Shown here in pieces: positions 33,184-38,706 of a stretch of 38,706 bases of DNA. The translations under genes were made by a program, and so were the position numbers. The stretch comes from Gillisia limnaea DSM 15749 (GTDB lineage Bacteria > Bacteroidota > Bacteroidia > Flavobacteriales > Flavobacteriaceae), in contig NZ_JH594606.1 in NCBI RefSeq assembly GCF_000243235.1, positions 1,124,676 to 1,163,381 of the forward strand, in the 5' to 3' direction. Position 1 is the stretch's first letter; every line of letters begins with the position of its first letter. A model generated the notes under the pieces. It was not told where the DNA came from, did no database searches, and saw nothing but the letters and a program-made list of their open reading frames with translations.

Positions 33184-33846
33184 TTATTTTTTATTCGCTA
33201 TAAATTCATCGGCAATTATATAAGGTTGACCAAGGTTATAGTTATCCGGACTGGCATCTTCATTTCCAAAAATCAGAAGTTTGGCATTTGGTCGATTTGC
33301 ATAACCCTTATCATAGCTATCAATTTCCTTTTTCACTTTAAAGTCTACTCCGTGTTTTTTACACACTTTTTCAATCGGCTCTTTCAAAGGCTTTGGAACC
33401 GATATATTACGTTTTCCATTTTCTTTGTAATATTTATTCAAAGCCCAAAAAGTTTTATGCAGTGGAATCCAATTACCAGCAATTTTTTCATATTCAAAAA
33501 ATAAATCACCTATAAATTCACTGGGGTTTTCTGGAAACTTTATTAATTCACATTCTAAATTTGGCTGATTATACATCCATAGTAATGGATGATCATTCAA
33601 AATTTTTAATTTAATATACGGCAGGTATAAGTCCTCAAAAATTCCTTTAAAATCAATTGTTCTGTGAGCAATTAAATTCCAGTGCTCCACATTATAAGTT
33701 TTCCCATTATCATCTCGCTCCTCAATAACAAAATTGAATTCCATTGTTTTAAATTGACCGATTTCACCTTTCAAATTTGTCAAATGAAAATGTCCATTTT
33801 GATAGAATTCTATTGTGTTTGTCAGTTCAATTAGTTTTTCAATCAT
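33184..33846 (-). CDS. Hypothetical cytoplasmic protein
   Basis: 220 residues, no signal or membrane segment. Aromatic-rich and basic in the second half. Segments: IGQFKTMEFNFVIEERDD, WNLIAHRTIDFKGIFEDLYLPYIKLKIL (partly quoted), HPLLWMYNQPNLECELIKFP, and KLLIFGNEDASPDNYNLGQPYII near the C-terminus. I do not recognise the family. Sole gene of its interval; the upstream side is filled by a perfect 92-bp tandem duplication (33858-34044). Confidence 0.68.
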   Translation of the reverse strand: MIEKLIELTNTIEFYQNGHFHLTNLKGEIGQFKTMEFNFVIEERDDNGKTYNVEHWNLIAHRTIDFKGIFEDLYLPYIKLKILNDHPLLWMYNQPNLECELIKFPENPSEFIGDLFFEYEKIAGNWIPLHKTFWALNKYYKENGKRNISVPKPLKEPIEKVCKKHGVDFKVKKEIDSYDKGYANRPNAKLLIFGNEDASPDNYNLGQPYIIADEFIANKK

Positions 33847-33857
33847 TGGATTTCTTT

Positions 33858-34044
33858 AATTCTGACTAACGTCAAATTTACTATAATTTTCCTACACAAA
33901 AATTTTACTCGTTATCTCAAGAAATTAACAGGTTTTTTCTTGTGTGGGGAATTCTGACTAACGTCAAATTTACTATAATTTTCCTACACAAAAATTTTAC
34001 TCGTTATCTCAAGAAATTAACAGGTTTTTTCTTGTGTGGGGAAT
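33858..34044. repeat. Exact tandem duplication, period 92 bp
   Basis: Two identical 92-bp units directly upstream of the gene at 33184-33846. Each holds taacgtcaaattt...aaattttactcgtta (an AACG...CGTT mini-palindrome) and a caagaaa...tttcttg hairpin ending tgtgtgggga. The second half is shared with the repeat at 34734-35035. Confidence 0.9.
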
Positions 34045-34051
34045 GTGTGGC

Positions 34052-34170
34052 AACGTTTGGTATAAAAACAGTGCGGTGACAGGCGAGATTGTCCGCAGGA
34101 CTATCAGCGCTGCAAGCGAGCACGGACTTTCGATTCAAGATCAAATTGAGCATTGTTTTTATATGTTGTT
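34052..34170. repeat. att-like element E25 (class A)
   Basis: Arms gtataaaaacagtgcgg and gcattgtttttatat; inner gattgtcc-gca-ggactatc with one mismatch. Opens the next interval with the same key as the preceding one (gttgccacac), answered by gtgtggcaac at 35035-35044. Confidence 0.92.
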
Positions 34171-34208
34171 GCCACACGTTTTTTTAGCTTAATTATAATA
34201 TAAAACGT

Positions 34209-34706
34209 CTATTTTTCAATCAAATAACTTATTAAAAAACCTGTTATAAAAGTAATTATCGCAATTATCCATCTAAATCTAATATCCCAATTACCGAGTC
34301 TTAAATTATCCTTTGTCAGGTTTCTTATTTGGTCTTCTTTATCCCTAATAGACTTTTGATATTCAGAATGTTCATTTTGAAATTTAAGATTTTCTATCTC
34401 TAATTTTTCTCTTTCTTGACGGTTTAATTCAAGTTCACTTTTATATGATTTTTGGTCGGCTAAATGTTTCAACCAACCACCCTTCATAAATACTTCATAT
34501 CCAAACTCTGTTACGACACATAATTCGTTGATTCTATAAATTAGATCTCTCGACTGCATCTCATCAGCAAACTTTTCACTTTCAAATTTGGAATAAATAC
34601 GATCACCTTCAATATCTACAAAATTCGACGCAAACATTTCTTGCTTTTTGGTTTTGCAAATAATATTTAGATTAGTATCTATTAGTTCATTTATTCTACT
34701 AACCAT
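34209..34706 (-). CDS. Tail-anchored coiled-coil membrane protein
   Basis: 165 residues. Residues 1-80 are a small globular domain with LIYRINELCVVTEFGYEVF, possibly winged-helix-like. Residues about 85-137 form a charged coiled coil (SELELNRQEREKLEIENL, SIRDKEDQIRNLTKDN). Residues about 146-163 are one membrane helix (WIIAIITFITGFLISYLI) ending in EK. Topology suggests a cytoplasmic sensor or adaptor anchored by its tail. Sole gene of its interval, with a 151-bp tandem duplication upstream. Confidence 0.72.
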   Translation of the reverse strand: MVSRINELIDTNLNIICKTKKQEMFASNFVDIEGDRIYSKFESEKFADEMQSRDLIYRINELCVVTEFGYEVFMKGGWLKHLADQKSYKSELELNRQEREKLEIENLKFQNEHSEYQKSIRDKEDQIRNLTKDNLRLGNWDIRFRWIIAIITFITGFLISYLIEK

Positions 34707-34733
34707 AGTTTAATAGTTGTTGGTTGGTTCAAA

Positions 34734-35035
34734 TTCTGACTAACGTCAAATTAAGTTAATTTTAGTCCGTAACCCTTTATTTATAAGCCTTTGCCACATC
34801 TTCAAATCAAATATTTTTTTAAAAAAGCCTATAAAATTTTACGTTAGCCCAAGAAATTAACAGGTTTTTCTTGTGTGGGGAATGTTCTGACTAACGTCAA
34901 ATTAAGTTAATTTTAGTCCGTAACCCTTTATTTATAAGCCTTTGCCACATCTTCAAATCAAATATTTTTTTAAAAAAGCCTATAAAATTTTACGTTAGCC
35001 CAAGAAATTAACAGGTTTTTCTTGTGTGGGGAATG
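34734..35035. repeat. Exact tandem duplication, period 151 bp
   Basis: Two identical 151-bp units upstream of the gene at 34209-34706. Each begins ctgactaacgtcaaatt, contains aaattttacgttag (pairs with the start), and ends with the same caagaaattaacagg...cttgtgtgggga segment as the repeat at 33858-34044. Non-coding. Confidence 0.9.
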
Positions 35036-35041
35036 TGTGGC

Positions 35042-35162
35042 AACGTCTCGTATAAAAACAGTGCGAGCGGGCGAGCGTTACTGTCCGCAGGACAATCAGC
35101 TCAACAAGCGAGTACGACGTTTCGATTCAACAATGGTTCAAGCATTGATTTTATACATTGTT
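35042..35162. repeat. att-like element E26 (class A)
   Basis: Slightly diverged class A: arms gtataaaaacagtgcgag and gcattgattttatac; inner ctgtcc-gca-ggacaa. Opens the next interval with key gttagccact, answered by agtggctaac at 35675-35684. Confidence 0.9.
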
Positions 35163-35193
35163 AGCCACTGGATTTGGTCAGTAACAATATTTA

Positions 35194-35622
35194 TTAATTG
35201 AATTTATATCTAATTCCGCCAAATCCGTTAATGAATAAATCTTCGTAATCAACTTCATACATTGCCTGTAACTCAATATGAAATGAGAAATTATTTAAAC
35301 TCTCAAATGGCGTAAATTGAACACCAATCGGCACCACAACACCGTTTAAATTATTTACAACAACTCCTCCTCCGACATATGTCCGATATTTCTCTCTTCG
35401 TAAGAAATTGTAATTGAGAACTGCTTCTGCAGTTACGTTCTCGAGTGATGTGCCTGAATAAATCCGTAATTCTGTCCATAATTTTTCATTAAAATCGTAT
35501 CCGACACCAACCTTTGAATTGGCAGAATTTCCGAAATATGAAACGCTTAACTGTGCTTTAGCTTGGTTAAAAGAAAACAGGAGAGATAAAATAAAAATTG
35601 CTTTTAATGTAATTTTTGACAT
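35194..35622 (-). CDS. Outer-membrane beta-barrel protein
   Basis: 142 residues. Signal peptide 1-23 ends KAQ. Alternating strands (LSVSYFGNSANSKVGVGYDF, EAVLNYNFLRREKYRTYVGG, SFHIELQAMYEVDY) and the C-terminal strand FGGIRYKFN. The terminal residue is Asn after Phe, slightly unlike the usual terminal aromatic. Too short for a transporter; small OmpA/OmpW-like structural barrel of unknown role. Sole gene of its interval. Confidence 0.8.
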   Translation of the reverse strand: MSKITLKAIFILSLLFSFNQAKAQLSVSYFGNSANSKVGVGYDFNEKLWTELRIYSGTSLENVTAEAVLNYNFLRREKYRTYVGGGVVVNNLNGVVVPIGVQFTPFESLNNFSFHIELQAMYEVDYEDLFINGFGGIRYKFN

Positions 35623-35681
35623 AGTTGTAATTTAAGTTATATAGGAATTAAAATTGATTACTAATGTTTGATCTAGTGGCT

Positions 35682-35807
35682 AACGTTGATGTGTATGAGC
35701 CGTTGCGTGTCTCAAACACGAGCCATTAAAAGTACAAAACTCCGCTGGAAAATTCCCAAGGATTTTCCAGATAAGCACAGACCCAGCAATGGCTTATACA
35801 CGGTGTT
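35682..35807. repeat. att-like element E27 (class B)
   Basis: Arms gtgtatgagccgttgc and gcaatggcttatacac; inner ggaaaattc-ccaa-ggattttcc. Opens the next interval with key gttggcaaat(c), the same as after E7, answered by gtttgccaac at 36388-36397. Confidence 0.9.
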
Positions 35808-35820
35808 GGCAAATCGTTTT

Positions 35821-36207
35821 TTATTTCGTTTCTAAATTCAAATTTTCCAGCACAGTATTTAATTCCACAAGAGATTTTTTTTCAATCAGTTCCGTATTAA
35901 TTCTCAATTCGGTCGAGTCAGTTTTAAGGACATAATCTCCAGCAAACTTTTTAATCCGCTTTATTTCGTTCAGATTTATTTTTTTCGGAATCAAGTGGTT
36001 TTTTGAGATAATTCCGTTTTCTATAGTCAGGTATTGCTTATTATTTTCAAAGAGATAAGTTACGAAATATAAAATTCCGATTATTAAATATCCATAGTTA
36101 AAAACATTGTCCGAGTTAAAGATAACTGCTATTGTTCCGAATACTAACCATACTATTCCGAAAATCAAATAATGTTTAAGTCGTTTTTTTGTAAATCGTA
36201 TTTTCAT
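35821..36207 (-). CDS. Two-span membrane protein with PH-like C-terminal domain
   Basis: 128 residues. Two helices at about 11-30 (HYLIFGIVWLVFGTIAVIF) and 38-52 (YGYLIIGILYFVTYLF) followed by a cytoplasmic beta domain: KQYLTIENGIISKNHLIPKKINLNEIKRIKKFAGDYVL (partly quoted), the strand pattern of bacterial PH-like domains, ending in a helix (LVELNTVLENLNLE). Family role unknown. Sole gene of its interval. Confidence 0.75.
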   Translation of the reverse strand: MKIRFTKKRLKHYLIFGIVWLVFGTIAVIFNSDNVFNYGYLIIGILYFVTYLFENNKQYLTIENGIISKNHLIPKKINLNEIKRIKKFAGDYVLKTDSTELRINTELIEKKSLVELNTVLENLNLETK

Positions 36208-36394
36208 TTTTTTTCAATTGTCTTATATTGTTTGTTTCGTATTTTAATCTTTCTAAATTTAGTAATTAGTTAAGGAACAGAAATTCCAGTAAATATTTTC
36301 AAATTCAGATTTTAATTCTGGCAACTTTTTTTTTATAAATAATAACAAACTTTTGTGAAAGCTTGAATTTTATTGGTGCTCGAAAATGTTTGCC
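36208..36394. other. Non-coding leader, AT-rich
   Basis: About 190 bp upstream of the gene at 35821-36207, longer than most intervals leave. No gene, repeat or clear operator seen; presumably the promoter region of that gene. Confidence 0.4.
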
Positions 36395-36517
36395 AACGTT
36401 TAGTATATGAAAAGTAGGCGATTTCGAAACACGAAACTTTCGGTTAAGCACAAAGTTTGAAACGAGCCACAAGCATTGAATGCACTACTGTTTCGCCTAT
36501 TTTTTATATACATTGTT
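36395..36517. repeat. att-like element E28 (class C)
   Basis: Arms tatatgaaaagtaggcg and cgcctattttttatata. Opens the next interval with key gttagcgggt(c), answered by gcccgctaac at 37497-37506 with one bulged T. Confidence 0.9.
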
Positions 36518-36532
36518 AGCGGGTCGTTATTA

Positions 36533-36742
36533 TTATTCATCATTGGTATATTCTAAAATGTCTCCTGGCTGGCAATCCAACACATCACAAATTGACTCCA
36601 ATGTACTAAATCTGATTGCTTTTGCTTTTCCTGTCTTTAAAATAGAAAGGTTCGATAAAGTCAGCCCAACTTTTTCTGAAAGTTCATTCAGTGACATCTT
36701 CCGCTTTGCCATCATAACGTCTAAATTTACAATGATTGCCAT
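36533..36742 (-). CDS. HTH regulator, Cro/XRE (YozG-like)
   Basis: 69 residues, essentially one helix-turn-helix domain: MAKRKMSLNELSEKVGLT, then LSNLSILKTGKAKAIRFSTLESICDVLDCQPGDILEY, the 'CQPGDIL' ending typical of this group. It follows the DUF2975 gene by 3 bp. DUF2975 membrane protein plus small XRE regulator is a recurrent bacterial pair. Probably autorepresses the operon through the palindrome at 37338-37353. Confidence 0.9.
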   Translation of the reverse strand: MAIIVNLDVMMAKRKMSLNELSEKVGLTLSNLSILKTGKAKAIRFSTLESICDVLDCQPGDILEYTNDE

Positions 36743-36745
36743 AGC

Positions 36746-37282
36746 TTATACAGTTAAGTCGTTTTCGTTTTGTAATTCAATACCTTTCTTGAAAATGAAA
36801 GCAATTGCAAATAGTATTGCCGTCATTAGCAAGTACGCCCCACCGTCATTCCAATATCTTTCAACAATTCCAACATTATACCCTTTATCAGATAATTGGC
36901 TGACAATTTCTTGTGCTACGATGCTGATAATTGCGATTGAAAGAGTGTAATAAGTGATTTTTGTGATGATTCCACTTACATTCTCACTGAATGGCTTTGT
37001 TATGTTTAGTGTTTTGAAAAGCTTTAGTACAACAAAGAAGAGGTACGCTTTTAATGCTGAAATCACTACAATTAGAGCAAATACCAACGTGTAGATTGAC
37101 TTACTTTTTAAGTAGAGTTCTGAAAGGTCAAGCCCAAGATGAAGATTATGAGTTGCAATGGGTTTAAACAAACTGAAAACGTAGTTGAATATCAACGCAC
37201 CCGTTTGGATGCAGTACCCGAAGAAAATCAGCCAACAAATGACCTGAATTCCTTTCCAAATGAAGTTGTTTCTTTTTGACAT
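36746..37282 (-). CDS. DUF2975 membrane protein
   Basis: 178 residues with four membrane helices at about 11-33, 62-85, 108-130 and 150-167 (LIVLIDGG-free; no catalytic motif). DUF2975 features: FSENVSGIITKITYYTLSIAI after helix 2 and the C-terminal GGAYLLMTAILFAIAFIFKKGIELQNEND. Members are always near a small XRE regulator, as here (36533-36742), and their role is unknown, possibly regulating the HTH protein at the membrane. First gene of its two-gene operon. Confidence 0.87.
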   Translation of the reverse strand: MSKRNNFIWKGIQVICWLIFFGYCIQTGALIFNYVFSLFKPIATHNLHLGLDLSELYLKSKSIYTLVFALIVVISALKAYLFFVVLKLFKTLNITKPFSENVSGIITKITYYTLSIAIISIVAQEIVSQLSDKGYNVGIVERYWNDGGAYLLMTAILFAIAFIFKKGIELQNENDLTV

Positions 37283-37337
37283 ATCTTTTAATGAGTTAAA
37301 ATCGATGTCGCAAAGATATTACTTATTTATTGAAAAA

Positions 37338-37353
37338 CAATAAATATTTATTG
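37338..37353. promoter_or_regulatory. Candidate operator of the DUF2975/HTH operon
   Basis: caataaatatttattg is a perfect 16-bp palindrome, with a further ttatttattg half-site just before it (37323-37332), 55-70 bp upstream of the DUF2975 ATG. Likely binding site of the HTH protein encoded downstream. Confidence 0.55.
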
Positions 37354-37503
37354 ATTTGTGAAATATATTTGCCGAATTACAGTAGTCAGCTATTATAATT
37401 GATTGATTATCTGATATTTAATTTTAGTTTGTAAGAGCAAAAAAAATGTTTTGTTTAGTACTGGTCTTTTTTTTGGAAGGGTTGTTTTTTTTCAATGCCC
37501 GCT

Positions 37504-37628
37504 AACGTTTTTGTGTATGGACCGTTGCGTGTTAAAGCACGAACCATTAAAAATACAAAACTACGCTGGAAAATTCCCAAGAATTTTCCAGATGAGCACA
37601 GACCCAGCAATGGTTTATACACGGTGTT
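37504..37628. repeat. att-like element E29 (class B), last of the array
   Basis: Arms gtgtatggaccgttgc and gcaatggtttatacac; inner ggaaaattc-ccaa-gaattttcc. It would open a further interval with key gttgaacgaa, but no matching end occurs before the window ends. The next unit is cut off by the recombinase-bearing element. Confidence 0.88.
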
Positions 37629-37738
37629 GAACGAATCCTCCCTACGGTCGGAAGCTCTCCTGAACTATTCAATTTGGATCTTTTGTTTATAAAAGTAATG
37701 GATTTATTAATTTGTAGCTAAACTTTAAATCTTTTATC
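37629..37738. other. Junction between array and recombinase element
   Basis: 110 bp without a gene. Starts as an interval (gttgaacgaatcc) and runs into AT-rich sequence before the recombinase. An attI-like site would be expected here if the array ended naturally; I cannot recognise one. Confidence 0.35.
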
Positions 37739-38649
37739 ATGTTTAAAAAAAAGTAAGACCATTGCTGAACAGGCCTTTTCAGAGGTAGAAGGCTTCAGTA
37801 CACTCCAGAACAATCTAGAACAAAGCTTTTCCATCAATGGCAAGGCAAAGAGCACCCTAAACAATTACCTCAGATGCCTGGCGCACCTTGCCCTGCACTA
37901 TAATCAAAGCCCAGAGAAGCTCTCGGTGGAAAACATTGAGCAATACCTTTATTATTGCCAAAAACTCCACAAGACCCCTTCTGAAAGCTTCTTTAAGCAC
38001 ACCGTTTTTGGCCTTAGAGCTGCCTACAAGGTAATGGGCATGGAGACCAAGCGAGTGGCCCTGCCACAGATCAAGCGGGACCTTAAATTGCCAACCGTCC
38101 TGAGCCAAAAAGAAATCAAACGGCTTTTAAATGCGCCCAAATATCTCAAACATCGTTTGATCATTGGAATGCTGTATGGCTGTGGACTTCGCAGCTATGA
38201 ACTGTGTAACCTAAAATTAGCTGACATTGACTTTGACCGCAGAACAGTCTTTGTTCCCAAAAAGAAGGGCAAGACCGATCGCTATGTTCCCTTGAGCAAA
38301 CATTTGGACAGAGGACTAAAAGAAGTACATCAAAAACAGAAAAACCCCCAAATCTATCTTTTTAACAGTCAGGTGTAACAAAAGATGGGAAAGCGCGGGG
38401 GCTGACCACCAACGGAATCCGTTGGGTGATCAAAGGGAAAACCGGAGCAAGATAGGCAGTTACCAAAAAAATTACCGCCCATACGCTACGGCACAGCTTT
38501 GCTACGCATTTGTTGGAATATGGCGTTGACATTGTCAGCTTAAAGGAACTTTTGGGGCACGCCCATATCGAGATGACTTTGACCTACCTCCATGTAGCTA
38601 ATTTGCCAGTGGCTCAAAGTTTTCTCCCCTAGACAAGCTCTACAAGTAA
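37739..38649 (+). pseudogene. Tyrosine recombinase of the IS91-associated type, multiply frameshifted
   Basis: About 300 residues when the lesions are joined. N-terminal SAM-like domain (QAFSEVEGFSTLQNN, KSTLNNYLRCLAHL); catalytic domain with Arg I in GCGLRSYELCNLK, Lys in KKGKTDRYVPL, HTLRHSF (H-x-x-R), [10 protein letters not shown], and Tyr in TLTYLHV. Lesions: A8 at 37745-37752 after ATG TTT, an extra GT near 38373, extra bases near 38430 and 38470, and a lost T near 38630. The catalytic residues all survive. It lacks the extra helix of integron integrases, so it is not a typical IntI. It stands at the array's upstream end and diverges from the cassette genes. Confidence 0.78.
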
Positions 38650-38706
38650 TCGCCCCCAGACATACGGTAGCTGACATTCTGGAAATAGAACAGCTACAGC
38701 TCAAAA
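38650..38706 (+). CDS. Start of a probable IS91-family transposase (cut by window end)
   Basis: The last bases encode APRHTVADILEIEQLQLK, directly after the recombinase stop. A short leader of this style (R-P-R-x-x-V-A-D-I-L) begins Y1/HUH IS91-type transposases that follow this kind of recombinase in Bacteroidetes. Only about 18 residues are visible and no ATG is clear, so it is a suggestion. Confidence 0.4.

Noticed and set aside
34734..35035. 151-bp repeat units as full att-like elements
   Set aside because: They have AACG...CGTT ends and weak arms, but lack the TGTT end, the ten-base key match (only about five bases) and the G.T at position 11.
605..37628. CRISPR array
   Set aside because: The repeats are about 120 bp, palindromic and diverged, and the 'spacers' are whole genes of 0.3-3.4 kb; no cas genes.
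3197..37628. Elements as simple intrinsic terminators or REP/BIME repeats
   Set aside because: Inner hairpins could stop transcription, but there is no consistent U-tract, and neither idea explains the interval-specific matching ends or the fixed position-11 G.T.
37926..38378. The recombinase as a bona fide integron integrase (IntI)
   Set aside because: I see no IntI-specific extra helix between the catalytic boxes, and the following frame looks like an IS91-type transposase, so it most likely belongs to that mobile element.

Overview
The window looks like a chromosomal segment of a marine or soil Flavobacteriia-type Bacteroidetes. The genes are AT-rich, signal peptides often end in 'NAQ' or 'GQ', many lipoproteins have short S/G-C lipoboxes, and a TANNTTTG-type -7 box is visible. 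The insertion sequences are visibly more GC-rich than the genes around them.

Layout. A truncated IS1182-family element (1-604) is followed by an almost unbroken array of 28 small gene-bearing intervals (about 0.3-3.4 kb each) separated by 29 imperfectly palindromic elements (E1-E29, 605-37628). Each element starts AACG and ends TGTT. Most are about 120 bp, two are about 190 bp and one is 59 bp. They fall into at least seven sequence classes that share only the ends and the inverted-repeat architecture. All intervals are read on the minus strand except one (8305-10154, a three-gene plus-strand operon). The array is interrupted by a second IS1182 copy (15430-17122), an IS110-family element (about 22257-23509) and an IS4-family element (24918-26227). 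It ends at a degraded tyrosine recombinase of the IS91-associated type (37739-38649).

The array looks like an integron cassette array without a visible integrase. Read on the coding strand, each unit is GTTR...ORF...AAC followed by a hairpin element that ends in CGTT. This matches the polarity of integron attC sites (AACA...CGTT). Each interval also carries its own 'key': its first 10 bases (GTTRNNNNNN) are the reverse complement, or nearly so, of its last 10. In all 28 intervals the next position is G on the left and T on the right, a conserved G.T wobble on the plus strand, after which pairing resumes. The key differs from one interval to the next. The two ends of each interval therefore appear to have evolved as one folded structure, as expected for a circularised cassette site.

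Cargo. Known or likely defence genes: a PARIS-like ATPase-DUF4435 fusion, an OLD-family ATPase/TOPRIM nuclease, an AbiTii-domain protein, an unexplained TIGR04255-like plus-strand operon, and a two-gene unit of unknown function. Envelope genes: four beta-lactamase-fold serine hydrolases, an S41 peptidase with a FadR-type GntR regulator, a CPBP membrane protease, outer-membrane barrels and many orphan lipoproteins. Small membrane proteins and a DUF2975/HTH pair make up the rest. This is the mix of defence, secreted and orphan genes expected of cassette arrays.

Caution: several frameshifts sit in homopolymers (7447-7454, 37745-37752, the IS1182 copies, the recombinase), so some 'pseudogenes' may be sequencing error.
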